Of a stretch of DNA of 64,000 bases, positions 39,767 through 49,094 are shown in pieces. The notes under the pieces were generated by a model. It saw only the letters and a list, made by a program, of their open reading frames with translations. It was not told where the DNA came from and ran no database searches. Origin of the DNA: AP-15 sp963795485 (GTDB taxonomy: Bacteria > Pseudomonadota > Alphaproteobacteria > ATCC43930 > CGMCC-115725); the NCBI GenBank assembly GCA_963795485.1, contig CAWCIL010000039.1:496001-560000 (forward strand), written 5' to 3'. Each line of letters starts with the position of its first letter. Position 1 is the first letter of the stretch. The position numbers were made by a program, and so were the translations under genes.

Positions 39767-41164
39767 ATGGCCATGGAATCTCCGGGCTCTTCGGGCAGCC
39801 GCGCGCTCGGCCGCAAGATGGACGGTATTCCGTTCAGCTTTTACCAGGTCTTGATCATTTCTGTCCTCTCCCTCGTCGCCCTCATCGAGGCCTACGATAT
39901 CTTTCTGACCGGCTCGTTCATCCTGCTGGCCAAGGCACCGCTGCATCTGACCGGCACCGACATCCGCTGGTTGATCCTCGGCCCGGCCATTATGCTGACG
40001 GTCAGCGGCCTCGGCTTCTCGCTGGTCGGCGACCGCTTGAGCCGCAGGGCCATGTTGCTGATCGGCGTGATTGCGACAGCGTTCTTTACGCTCCTGATCC
40101 CGCTGGTACAGAATGCCGAGCAGCTGATCATCGTGCGGGCGTTGACCGAACTCGGCGCCGGCGGCGTCGTCTCGGCGGCGTTCCCGATCGCGGCCGAATT
40201 GATGCCGGCGCAGCACCGCCGCACCTATGGCGGGATCTACGAGATGTCGCTGGCCTTGGGGATCACCTTCCCAGCGCTCTTCGCCAGCCAGCTCGCCGGC
40301 AATCCCGCTGCGTTTCGGCTCCTGGCGTTACCAGGCGGGTTGGGGATCTTGGTCGCGCTGGCGGTCTATTTCCTGTTGCCGGAGAGCCCGCGCTGGCGTC
40401 TGCGGCGCGGCGAGGTGCGGATCGCGGTCGATATCGTCAACGGGATCATCAGGCGTAGCGGCAACCGCGTGCCGCCGCTGACGCTGGCCGAACTCGGCAA
40501 CGTTCGCGAGGCCGCCCGCGAGAAACTGCCGCCGTACTGGCACTTGTTCGCCAAGGGCCAGCTGCGGTTCACCCTGGTCGGCGTGGTGACCGGCACCTGC
40601 GCTGCCTCCGCTGCGTTTATGACCGCGACACTGCTGCCGAAGGCGCTGCACAACCAGGGTTATCCCGTCGCCGTGAGCCTGGGGCTCACCTCGGTCATCT
40701 ACATGGTGAGCTTTTTCGGGAAAGGCTTCTCTGCCTGGCTGATGGAGATCATCGGCCGGCGCTGGACGATCTTCTTTGTGATGTTCGGGGCGGTACCCGG
40801 GTACGGCCTGATGATGCTCGCGCACTCGGCGGGATCATACGCCCACACGTTGATGATCGCGGGCGGCTTGATCGTCGGCTTCACCGTGGTGTCGGCATTC
40901 AGCGCGACCCGGGTCTATATGTCCGAGCAGTTCCCGACGGCATTGCGCGGCCGCGGCCACATCTTCGGCGAATCGAGCGGCCGGATTGTCTTCGCCGGCC
41001 TGTTACCGGCTCTTATGGTGCCTTATACCGGCTCGCCGGTGATCTTCTTCGGCACGACGATGTTCTTTGCCGCATTCGGCGCTTTCGTTCCGCTCATATG
41101 GGGCAAGGAGACGGTCGGCCAGATCGAGGTCATCGCAGCCGAGCCCGCGGTGCAACTCGCGTGA
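39767..41164 (+). CDS. MFS transporter
   Basis: 465-residue major facilitator protein with twelve predicted membrane spans. The first span region has IEAYDIFLTGSFILLA, the loop 2-3 signature GDRLSRRAMLLIG, and the sugar-porter-like LPESPRWRLRRGE after span 6. FGESSGRIVFAGLLPALM lies in span 10. Resembles the aromatic-acid/sugar transporter group. GAGGAGG precedes the ATG. Could import or export the substrate handled by the neighbouring catabolic genes; none is named. Confidence 0.9.
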   Translation: MAMESPGSSGSRALGRKMDGIPFSFYQVLIISVLSLVALIEAYDIFLTGSFILLAKAPLHLTGTDIRWLILGPAIMLTVSGLGFSLVGDRLSRRAMLLIGVIATAFFTLLIPLVQNAEQLIIVRALTELGAGGVVSAAFPIAAELMPAQHRRTYGGIYEMSLALGITFPALFASQLAGNPAAFRLLALPGGLGILVALAVYFLLPESPRWRLRRGEVRIAVDIVNGIIRRSGNRVPPLTLAELGNVREAAREKLPPYWHLFAKGQLRFTLVGVVTGTCAASAAFMTATLLPKALHNQGYPVAVSLGLTSVIYMVSFFGKGFSAWLMEIIGRRWTIFFVMFGAVPGYGLMMLAHSAGSYAHTLMIAGGLIVGFTVVSAFSATRVYMSEQFPTALRGRGHIFGESSGRIVFAGLLPALMVPYTGSPVIFFGTTMFFAAFGAFVPLIWGKETVGQIEVIAAEPAVQLA

Positions 41165-41470
41165 AGGGCGGCTCGGTCGCCTCAGCCTTTGGCGATGACA
41201 CACCGGCAGCGATACGCTGGGGCTTAGCTTAAGTCGAACCGCGCGGCTCAATAGGGGGTTGCGCGAACGACCGGAATCGGCGCGACTTTGGCGCTGGCCG
41301 TGGTGCCGGCGAAGGACGGCTGTCTACTCCATAGCCGAAAATTCACGCAGGCGGAGATATCATCGCAAACGGATGCGACCGGCGGCGAGGGCCGGGCGGC
41401 TCGCGAAGATTCTCTGTGGTATAGAAGGCGGGGCCGCGTTGCTGGCGGCTCCTTTCTGGGAGGACGGACC

Positions 41471-42239
41471 ATGAGTACTCTCGACTCCCTGATCCAGGAC
41501 CTGGTGATCGCCAACCGGATCCTCGCCAGGGAAGAGGTGGTCGACGCCTACGGCCATGTCAGCGTTCGCCATCCCGAGGACCCCAACCATTTCCTGATCG
41601 CCCGCTCGCTGGCGCCGGAGCTGGTCGGGCCCCGAGGACATCGTCGAGCTCGACCTCGACGGCCGGCCGGTGCGCGACGACGGCCGCAGCCTTTATCTCG
41701 AGCGCTTTATTCATGCCGCGATCTTCGCGGCGCGGCCGGATGCGATGGCCGTCGTCCATGCCCATGCCGAGGACACCCTGCCCTTCGGCATCGCCCAAGG
41801 GACAAAGCTGCGGCCGGTCATTCATTCGGGCAGCTTTATCGGCGCCGAGACGCCGGTCTGGGACATCGCCGATCAATTCGGCGACACCAATTTGCTCGTC
41901 ACCAACATGGCGCAGGCGGGCGACCTCGCGAAATGCCTCGGCGCGAACAGCGTCGCGCTGATGCGCGGCCATGGCTTCGCCGCGGCCGCGCGTTCGCTGA
42001 TCGAGGTCGTGCGGCTGTCGGTCTACCTGCCGCGCAACGCGCGCGCCCTGATGCGCGCGCGGCAGCTGGGCGGCGAGATCAAGTATCTGTCACCAGGCGA
42101 GATCGAGGCCCGCAACCGCGGCTACCGCCCCTATTCGGTCGAGACCTGGCGCGCCTGGGAGTATTGGGCGACGAAGGCCGGCTGCGGTCACCTTCTGACC
42201 CGGCCCGAAGGCGAGCAGGCGGGCCCGGCGAAAGGCTGA
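41471..42239 (+). CDS. Class II aldolase/adducin-family protein, frameshifted
   Basis: About 255 residues. MSTLDSLIQDLVIANRILA and VVDAYGHVSVRHPEDPNHF (the GHVSVR motif) lead, then after a C insertion near 41627 LVGPEDIVELDLDGRPV follows. Zinc ligands are in VVHAHAEDTLPFG and the RGHG motif (MRGHGFAAAARSL). The family covers L-fuculose- and L-ribulose-phosphate aldolase and epimerase and adducin-like proteins. Similar gene at 47565. Preceded by a GGAGGACGGACC stretch. Frame loss is probably an error. Confidence 0.85.
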
Positions 42240-42302
42240 TATGGGCCGGGCCGGATTTGGCTCGGGAAATCGATCGCCCCGGACGGACAACGGCCGCCCG
42301 GC

Positions 42303-43223
42303 TCAAATCTTTACGGTCGAGGCCCGGTAGATCTCGTCGATTGATTTTGCCAGTGTTGAATTGAAGTCGGCATTGCTCATCGAATGCTCGAGGCCTTCGG
42401 CGAGGGCGCGCGAAAAGCTCGCGATCATGCGGTGGTTGGCCGAGAGGCGCTGGCAGGCGTCGGCTCGCGTATAGCCGCCGGAAAGCGCCACGACCCTGGC
42501 CACCCGCCGATGGTTCGTCAACGGCGCGTAGAGATCCCGAACATCCGGGATCGTCAGCTTGAGCATCACCTTGCGGCGATCCGGCAGGGCATCGAGCTGC
42601 CTGGTCAATTCCGCGAGCAGGATGGCTTCGGCGCCGGCTTTGTCCGGGCTCTTGATCGAGACTTCCGGCTCGACGATCGGCATCAGCCCGTGCTCGGCGA
42701 TCTGTTCCGCCACCTCGAACTGCTGCGCCACGACGGCGGCGATGCCGTTTTTCGAGGGCAGGTTGATCACCGAGCGCATCTTGGTCCCGAAGACGCCGAG
42801 CTTGACCGCGCGGGTCAGCAGGGCATCGAGCTCCGGCATCGGCCGCATCCGGCTGACCCCGTCGTGCTCGGCCTCGAGCCCCTTGTCGACCTTGACGAAC
42901 GGAATGACGCTGCGCTTCTCCCACAGAAACGTCGGAACCGGCTGTCCCTGCACCTCGCCGTCCATCGTGCCTTCGAACAGGATCGTCGCGATGACCTTGG
43001 CGCCGGTGAAGGCTGGTGCGGTCATGATGCGCGCGCGCATTTCGTGCACCAGCTTGAACATCTCGGCATCGCCCTTATAGGCGTTATCCGGGATGCCGTA
43101 GAGACGCAAGGCGCCGGGCGTCGATCCGCCGCTCTGGTCGAGAGCGGCGATAAAGCCGTCCTTCCCGGAGATCTGCGCCATCATCTTGTCAGCTGTCATC
43201 TTGTCGTTGGCCATGATCGTCAT
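42303..43223 (-). CDS. Fructose-bisphosphate aldolase class I
   Basis: Schiff-base aldolase of 306 residues cleaving fructose 1,6-bisphosphate. GFIAALDQSGGSTPGALRLYG, EMRARIMTAPAFTGAKVIA, LFEGTMDG, and the Lys-bearing KMRSVINLPSKNGIAAVVAQQ and VMLKLTIPDVRDLY segments match the bacterial class I family. The start is probably MANDKM (43214) or the upstream ATG at 43223. Convergent with the class II aldolase; functional linkage is unproven. Confidence 0.9.
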   Translation of the reverse strand: MTIMANDKMTADKMMAQISGKDGFIAALDQSGGSTPGALRLYGIPDNAYKGDAEMFKLVHEMRARIMTAPAFTGAKVIATILFEGTMDGEVQGQPVPTFLWEKRSVIPFVKVDKGLEAEHDGVSRMRPMPELDALLTRAVKLGVFGTKMRSVINLPSKNGIAAVVAQQFEVAEQIAEHGLMPIVEPEVSIKSPDKAGAEAILLAELTRQLDALPDRRKVMLKLTIPDVRDLYAPLTNHRRVARVVALSGGYTRADACQRLSANHRMIASFSRALAEGLEHSMSNADFNSTLAKSIDEIYRASTVKI

Positions 43224-43280
43224 CCTCGCGTGAGACCTCTACCCCTCAGGAAAATGCGCCTGCCGCCTCTTCAATCCATT

Positions 43281-44531
43281 TCAATCCGTGCCGGCCCGCG
43301 CGCGGGCCTTGTCCAGGTCGGGCAGGTTGCTCGCCGAAGCCACATCGCCCAGTCGCGACCCGCGCGTAACCGCGAGTGCCGCGACCGCAGCCTCGTTCTC
43401 GGTGATCTTCGCCATGATCGCTTCCTTGGCGCGGTCGAAGACGCCGCGATTGGTGGCGACGAAGTGCTGCGATTGGCGCAGCCCTTTGAGATAGCCGTTG
43501 ATCTCCGGCACGACATAGCGGGCCACCATGTCCCAGCTGCGCATCGTGTTCTCCGGGTTGGCCCAGTCGTGGACAAAGCCGACGAGGGTGCCGAAGCCGC
43601 CGCTCACTTCTAGCACCGATTTGATCCGGGCCACCAGATCGTCGGGGGTGCCGATCGTCGCCGCGGCGCCGTCCCCGAAAGCAGTCTTGTCGACCGCCTC
43701 GTCGGGATCGCCGAACGGTGTCGCACCCGGCCGCTGCAATGTCCCGACCACATATTGGTTGTGGTGGCGCAGCAGGCCCTCGCGGGCCTCGGCGCGGGCC
43801 CTTTCCCGGGTCTCGGCGATGTGCCAGCTCAACAGCACGCGCCAGTCCTTGCGGTCGACGATCTTGCCGTGCTTCTTCGCGGCGGCCTCGGCGAAGCCCC
43901 ACTGCGTCGCCAGGGCGTTGAGGCCTTCATCCGACATCGAGCCGATCGAGATGACCCCGATGCCGTGCTTGCCGGCCAAGGTCATGCCGGACGGGCTGAT
44001 CTGCGAGGCGACCGCGAACGGCATCTCCTGCTGCAGCGGCAGCAGCTGCAATGCCGCATCCTGCATCGTGAACCAGTCGCTTTTCGCGGTCACCCGCTCG
44101 CCGTTGAATAGCCGGCGGATGACGCCGATCGCCTCGTCCTGGCGGTCGCGCTGCACCATCGGGTCGATCCCAAGCGTATGCGCGTCGGAGGCGAGCGCCC
44201 CCGGGCCGGTGCCGAAGATCGCCCGCCCGCCGGTCATCCAGTCGAGCTGGACCATGCGCTGGGCGACATTGAACGGGTGGTGATAAGGCAGCGAGACGAC
44301 CCCGGTGGCCAGCTTGATGCGTTGCGACCGCTCACCCGCCGCGGCCAGAAACATCTCCGGCGAGCCGATCATTTCCCAGCCGCTCGAATGGTGTTCGCCG
44401 CACCAGAATTCGTCGTAGCCGAGCCGGTCGAGACGCTCGACGAGGTCGAGATCGCGGCGGAACTGCAGCATCGGATTCTCGCCGACCGGATGATGGGGGG
44501 CGAGGAAGGCGCCGAAATTCAGACGCGGCAT
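43281..44531 (-). CDS. LLM-class flavin-dependent oxidoreductase
   Basis: 416-residue luciferase-like enzyme, complete. MPRLNFGAFLAPHHPVGENP, WCGEHHSSGWEMIGSPE, HPFNVAQRMVQLDWMTGGRAIFGTGPGAL. The long internal insertion (about 190-260) resembles limonene monooxygenase-type members. GAGGAG precedes the ATG. It belongs with the LLM enzymes elsewhere in the window but lacks the HFQPEG motif. Substrate unknown. Confidence 0.9.
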   Translation of the reverse strand: MPRLNFGAFLAPHHPVGENPMLQFRRDLDLVERLDRLGYDEFWCGEHHSSGWEMIGSPEMFLAAAGERSQRIKLATGVVSLPYHHPFNVAQRMVQLDWMTGGRAIFGTGPGALASDAHTLGIDPMVQRDRQDEAIGVIRRLFNGERVTAKSDWFTMQDAALQLLPLQQEMPFAVASQISPSGMTLAGKHGIGVISIGSMSDEGLNALATQWGFAEAAAKKHGKIVDRKDWRVLLSWHIAETRERARAEAREGLLRHHNQYVVGTLQRPGATPFGDPDEAVDKTAFGDGAAATIGTPDDLVARIKSVLEVSGGFGTLVGFVHDWANPENTMRSWDMVARYVVPEINGYLKGLRQSQHFVATNRGVFDRAKEAIMAKITENEAAVAALAVTRGSRLGDVASASNLPDLDKARARAGTD

Positions 44532-44890
44532 GATGGATTCTCCTCGATGATGGTCGGGCGCGCCGCTGGTGAAAGGCGACGCGACAAATCCGGCGATGGG
44601 TAGATCTACTCCTTCCATGTCCGGATGAATATGGGGCGATTCTGCGCGCGTTAAGGCATTGAGATCATCAGCTTCGGGGATCGGACCGGCACGGAGGCGC
44701 TGACCATAGGCGCCGAACAGCGCGAGCTGCCGCTTGGCCGGCTTCGAGGTATTGAGTGCCCCCAAATCCCGCAACAGACGCCGCAGCCGGGTCGTCAATC
44801 AACTCGATGTCCCCCGGATCTTGCACAACTTCAAATCGGGGCGCGCGTGTCGCGACCGCCTTCGGTATCGCCAACCAGCGTGTCGGACCG
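44532..44890. other. Gene-free spacer
   Basis: About 360 bp between two leftward genes. The frames that exist are extensions of neighbours or shadows. No recognisable promoter, terminator or repeat. Confidence 0.4.
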
Positions 44891-46000
44891 CTAGCCGAAC
44901 GTCACCTCCCGGCCATTGTCCGACGCCTCCTTTATGGCGTCGATCAGGCGGTGCAGCTCGACCGCGGTCGCGAAATCCGGCTGACGGCTGTCGCCGTCCC
45001 GAATCGGCCGATCTCGAATAGCCTGGGCGAACATCGCGTACATCTGGCCGACGTTGACGGCCTCGCCCGGGGGTGTCGCAGGCGCGGCGATGGCGAAGCG
45101 CTCCGGCGCCGGCAGCGGCGCCAGCCGCTCGCCGCCCTTCGCCCCGTGCAGGAGAACCTGGCTCAGCTGGGGCGAATCCTCGCCCGATGCGACCAACGTC
45201 CCGTCATGCCCGTAAATTTCCATGCGATAGCCGCTGCCGGCGTAGGGAACGGCGCCGATATGGAGGGATGCCACCGCGCCGCTCTCCAGCCGGCCGCTGA
45301 CGAGCACGTTGTCGGGCGAGGTGACATCCAGCAACGTGTTGGCGCCGGTATCGAGCCATTGCTTCGCCTGGGTCGCCACCACCGCGGACAGCCGGCGGAA
45401 GTCGCCGACGACAAAGCGCATCGCATCCACCGTGTGGCCGTTGGCGATCGTCAAGGTGTTGGCGCCGAGCTCGGCGTCGCGCTGCCAGGTGCGGTTTGAC
45501 GGCCGGGTCAAGACGCCCTCGCGCATCAGGCCGACATGGACGGCCATCGGCGCGCCGACAAAGCCCCCATCGACCAGCTCCTTCATGTGCATCATGGCCG
45601 GGTTGACGCGGGCCTGCAGGCCGACCGCGGTGACCAGCCCTTTGGCCTTGGCCAACGCCGCCAGCTCCACCGCCTCCGCCGTCGTCCGCCCCAGCGGCCA
45701 TTCGCAATAGACGTGCTTGCCCGCCTCCAATGCCGCCTTGGCCGGGGCGTAGTGCGAGGGCACCCGCACGACGACGGCAACCGCGTCGATCTCCGGCGAG
45801 ACGATCATCCGCCTCCAGTCGTCGAAGGCCAGCCGGGCGCCCCAGGCCCGGCGCGCCGCCTCGGCGCTGTCGGCCCTGGTGGTGCAGACCGCGGTCAACT
45901 CCACATCGGCGCTGGCCTGCAGCGCCGGTAGGTGGGACCGGGCCGACCAGGTGCCCTTGACGCTGGCGCCGATCAGGCCCAGCCGAATCTTTTCCGCCAT
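44891..46000 (-). CDS. Gfo/Idh/MocA-family protein, Gal80-like (lacks the catalytic Lys)
   Basis: 369 residues with an N-terminal Rossmann domain (IRLGLIGASVKGTWSARSHL) and C-terminal Gfo/Idh alpha/beta domain. The usual EKP catalytic motif reads CEWPLG (E100-W101-P102), the form seen in Gal80-type proteins, which bind NAD(P) but do not catalyse. LQARVNPAMMHMKELVDGG and VGDFRRLSAVVATQ follow. It lies 10 bp after the LLM gene with an AAGGAGG site, hence translationally linked. A regulatory or unusual catalytic role is inferred. Confidence 0.88.
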   Translation of the reverse strand: MAEKIRLGLIGASVKGTWSARSHLPALQASADVELTAVCTTRADSAEAARRAWGARLAFDDWRRMIVSPEIDAVAVVVRVPSHYAPAKAALEAGKHVYCEWPLGRTTAEAVELAALAKAKGLVTAVGLQARVNPAMMHMKELVDGGFVGAPMAVHVGLMREGVLTRPSNRTWQRDAELGANTLTIANGHTVDAMRFVVGDFRRLSAVVATQAKQWLDTGANTLLDVTSPDNVLVSGRLESGAVASLHIGAVPYAGSGYRMEIYGHDGTLVASGEDSPQLSQVLLHGAKGGERLAPLPAPERFAIAAPATPPGEAVNVGQMYAMFAQAIRDRPIRDGDSRQPDFATAVELHRLIDAIKEASDNGREVTFG

Positions 46001-46010
46001 GCCGCCTCCT

Positions 46011-47381
46011 TCACACGATGAAACCGGGGCTGCGCGCCGGCAGCTCGACCTTCCCGCCGCATTCGCGGGCGATGACCGGCATCACCTCCTCGGCGAAGAG
46101 CTGCATCTGCTCCTCGATCTCCGGCGCCTCGAACCCGCCGAGCTCGAACCAGCCGAGAAAGCAGAAATCGTCGTAGCCGCACTCGCGCCGCATCTTCATG
46201 ATGTTGTCGATGACGAACTGCTTCGAGCCGTGGATCGCGATCCCGCGCTCGCGCAGCATCTGCGCCGTGACCTTCTTGTTCAGATCGAACATCGGCTCGT
46301 CGAGCCGCGCCACCACGGCGCCAAAGCCGAACGGCCCATAATAGTCGAACTGCAGCTCGATCGCCCGCGCCGCCCGGTCGAGCGCCTGCTTCTCCTCGCC
46401 CGGCCGGGTGATGTGCAGATAGCGGCTGGTCATGATCCCGCGCCGCTTCGCCGCGTCCCAGCCAAACTTGAACCGGCCGCGGTTGTGCAGGTCGGGGAAA
46501 CCCGCCTTTTCCGCCGCCTCGTAGTAGATTTCGAGATTGCGGCGCAGCCGGTCGTTCGGTTCGGCGATCATCACCCCGTTGATCCCGTGCTCGGCGGCGA
46601 ATTTGAGCGATCGGGCGCTGGTCAGCGGCTCCCACAGCTGCGGGTGCGGCTTCTGCACCGGTTGTGGAAAGACCTGCAATTCCTTGAGCGTCGTGGTCGT
46701 CGCTTGCACCGGGTTGCCGGCCGAATACATGTCGGGATCGCCGAGCTTGATCACCTCCTCCAGCCGGCGTCCCGCCTTCTCCTGCTGAAAATAGGCGATG
46801 GTCTGCTTGTGGTTCCACTTCGTGTAGCTGGGCGGCACCGAGAAATTCTCGCCATGATGCGAGAACGACGGCTCGGTCCAGCATTTCTTCATGATCGCGA
46901 TGGCTTCCTCGAACGCCTTGCGGTTGCGCTCCTGGTCCTGGATCGTCGAGCCGTAGGGGCGGCCGAGCGTCTCGTTCTCGCGCGGCTGGTAGCCGCGCCC
47001 GATGCCGCAATCGACCCGCCCGCCGCTGATCACGTCCAGGGTCGCGATCTGCTCGGCGAGCCGCACCGGGTGGTGCCAGACGATAATGTTGGCGGCCTGG
47101 CCGAGCCGGATGCGCTTGGTGTGCGCGGCGACGCTCATCTGCACCATCAGCGGATTGGGGCTCATTTCTGCGCCCTCGGGCTGGAAATGGTGCTCGGTGA
47201 GCCAGAACGATTGATAGCCCAACTTCTCGGCCAGGATGCCCTGCCGCACCTGGTTCACCAAGGTTTCCTGGGCCACCCGGTGGACCTCGGCCAGCGACCC
47301 GTCGTTGAGCGTGACACCGTCCTTGGTGGTGATCACCGGCAGGCTGGACGCGCCGTTGTGAAACACGCCGATTTCGAGCAT
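46011..47381 (-). CDS. LLM-class flavin-dependent oxidoreductase
   Basis: 456-residue luciferase-like enzyme starting MLEIGVFHNGASSLPVITTK, preceded by GGGAGGACAGAGCG. Contains WLTEHHFQPEGAEMSPNPLM, VWHHPVRLAEQIATLDVISG and GIGRGYQPRENETLGRPYG, the same motif set as the 1482-2668 enzyme. Upstream of and operonic with the Gal80-like gene; divergent, with a 183-bp gap, from the class II aldolase at 47565. The gap must contain both promoters. Substrate unknown. Confidence 0.92.
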   Translation of the reverse strand: MLEIGVFHNGASSLPVITTKDGVTLNDGSLAEVHRVAQETLVNQVRQGILAEKLGYQSFWLTEHHFQPEGAEMSPNPLMVQMSVAAHTKRIRLGQAANIIVWHHPVRLAEQIATLDVISGGRVDCGIGRGYQPRENETLGRPYGSTIQDQERNRKAFEEAIAIMKKCWTEPSFSHHGENFSVPPSYTKWNHKQTIAYFQQEKAGRRLEEVIKLGDPDMYSAGNPVQATTTTLKELQVFPQPVQKPHPQLWEPLTSARSLKFAAEHGINGVMIAEPNDRLRRNLEIYYEAAEKAGFPDLHNRGRFKFGWDAAKRRGIMTSRYLHITRPGEEKQALDRAARAIELQFDYYGPFGFGAVVARLDEPMFDLNKKVTAQMLRERGIAIHGSKQFVIDNIMKMRRECGYDDFCFLGWFELGGFEAPEIEEQMQLFAEEVMPVIARECGGKVELPARSPGFIV

Positions 47382-47564
47382 CGCTCTGTCCTCCCTATGC
47401 GTCCGGGCGGGTCGCTTGCTGCGCCTCCATGCCCGGGGGAGGGGAAGCCTGACCCGGCTCGCCACTCCAGTCAATCGAGCTTTGGCGAGGTTCGGCCCGG
47501 CTTGACAGCGGATCTAGGGGCATGCGCTGATTTCCGGCATATCGGCTCGCAAGGGAGGCAACCC

Positions 47565-48332
47565 ATGGCATCAACGGTAATGGCAATGCCCGCGCAGATG
47601 TCCGCCGAGGAGTGGCAGACCAGGTGCGATCTCGCCGCCTGCTATCGCCTGGTCGACCTGTTCGGATGGTCGGACCTGATCAACACCCGCATCACCGCGC
47701 GCATACCGGCGCGCCACGGCCGTTTTCTGATCAACCCATACGGCCTCATGTTCGACGAGGTCACCGCGTCGTCGCTGGTCGAGATCGACGCCGAGGGGAA
47801 CAAGGTCGAGCCCTCGGAGAGCGAGGTCAACAGTGGCGGCTTCGCGATCCCCGGTGCGGTCCATCGGGCCCGGCCGGAAGTAGCCTGCGTGCTGCACACC
47901 CACTCGATCGCCGGCTGCGCCGTGTCGATGCAGAAGGGCGGGCTGCTGCCGCTCAACCAGCATGCGCTGCAGGTGATCGGCGACGTCGCCTATCACGACT
48001 ACGAGGGTGCCGCGCGCAGCCCCGAGGAACGCGCGCGCTTTCTCGCCGATCTCGGCGACTGCCACATCATGGTGCTGCGCAACCATGGCCTCTTGGTCGT
48101 CGGCGAGAGCGTCGCCGCGGCCTTTCTCGCGACCTACCGCATGGAACGGGCGTGCGCGATGCAGCTCGCCTTCCAGCAATCCGGGGCCGAATTCCACCCG
48201 ATCGGCGCGGAAATCGTCAGCGCCGCCGTCAGCAACGCCAAGCGCCGCCTCGGCGGCAATGATCCGTCGAGGGTCGAATGGCCGGCCCTGTTGCGCAAGC
48301 TCGACCGCATCGACCCATCCTATAGGCAATAG
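47565..48332 (+). CDS. Class II aldolase/adducin-family protein
   Basis: 255-residue intact member starting MASTVMAMPAQMSAEEWQTR. FGWSDLINTRITARIPA, FLINPYGLMFDEVTASSL, the zinc ligands in VLHTHSIAGCAVS and LRNHGLLVVGESV. GGGAGG lies 8 nt before the ATG. The family performs retro-aldol cleavage or epimerisation of small hydroxy-acids or sugar phosphates. Its position opposite an LLM/Gfo operon suggests a shared pathway. Confidence 0.9.
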   Translation: MASTVMAMPAQMSAEEWQTRCDLAACYRLVDLFGWSDLINTRITARIPARHGRFLINPYGLMFDEVTASSLVEIDAEGNKVEPSESEVNSGGFAIPGAVHRARPEVACVLHTHSIAGCAVSMQKGGLLPLNQHALQVIGDVAYHDYEGAARSPEERARFLADLGDCHIMVLRNHGLLVVGESVAAAFLATYRMERACAMQLAFQQSGAEFHPIGAEIVSAAVSNAKRRLGGNDPSRVEWPALLRKLDRIDPSYRQ

Positions 48333-48582
48333 CTGGGGCACGGTCTCGCGGTGCCGCCCGCTCCGGCCCGCGAGGATGAAGCCGGGTCGACGATGTCGGC
48401 GAGCGACGCGGTGAACCGGAACAGCGAGGCGAAGGCCGACTCGACGGCATCGGCTTAGCCGCGGTGGTCGAGCCGTCGATCTCGAACATGGGCTAAATCA
48501 CGACCGTATGCTGGAATTGCTGAGGCAGCAGCACCGGCAGCTCCGCCGCGGTGAAGGAGGTGACCCACCAAGGAGGTCGATA

Positions 48583-49002
48583 ATGAGCAATCCGGCATTT
48601 AAGTTCGATCACGTCCACATCATCAGCGAAACTCCCCGAGCGTCGGCCGAATGGTATGTCGAGATGTTCGGCGCCGCGATTGCCGCCGACACCGTCGCCA
48701 GGGGCGCGCCGCAGATCTTTGTCGACCTCGGCGGCATGACGATTCTGATCCGCGGCCGGCGGCCGGGCGAGGCCCCGGTCGCCGCCAGGCCCATTCGGCA
48801 GTTCGCCGACTTCTCCAGCCATGACGCCCGCGGGATCGATCATTTTGGCTTCATGTACCAGGGCGATCTCGCAGCCTTCTGCGACGAGCTGCGGGCGAGG
48901 GGCGTGACCTTTCCGGTCGAGCTGAAGAAAGGCGTGGGCGGCAGCCTGCTGTGCTACGTCGCCGCCCCCGATGGCGTCAGCATCGAATTAATGCAGTGCT
49001 GA
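48583..49002 (+). CDS. VOC-superfamily protein
   Basis: 139 residues: AFKFDHVHIISETPRASAEW (His ligand), FVDLGGMTILIRGRR, and GIDHFGFMYQGDLAAFCDEL with final APDGVSIELMQC (Glu ligand). Two betaalphabetabetabeta units make a metal site typical of glyoxalase-like lyases or dioxygenases. AGGAGG ends 6 nt before the start. Follows the class II aldolase by about 250 bp; 48333-48582 shows no gene. Confidence 0.88.
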   Translation: MSNPAFKFDHVHIISETPRASAEWYVEMFGAAIAADTVARGAPQIFVDLGGMTILIRGRRPGEAPVAARPIRQFADFSSHDARGIDHFGFMYQGDLAAFCDELRARGVTFPVELKKGVGGSLLCYVAAPDGVSIELMQC

Positions 49003-49094
49003 CGCCCACGCAGACGACTGCCGCCCACCGCCTCTGTCTCCCAAATTGCGCACTCTTTGCGGCCTGAGGCGGTTTCTGAACCCACGACCCGCGG

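Noticed and set aside
48333..48582. Short frames between the aldolase and VOC genes
   Set aside because: No recognisable protein or ribosome-binding site linked to a conserved domain.
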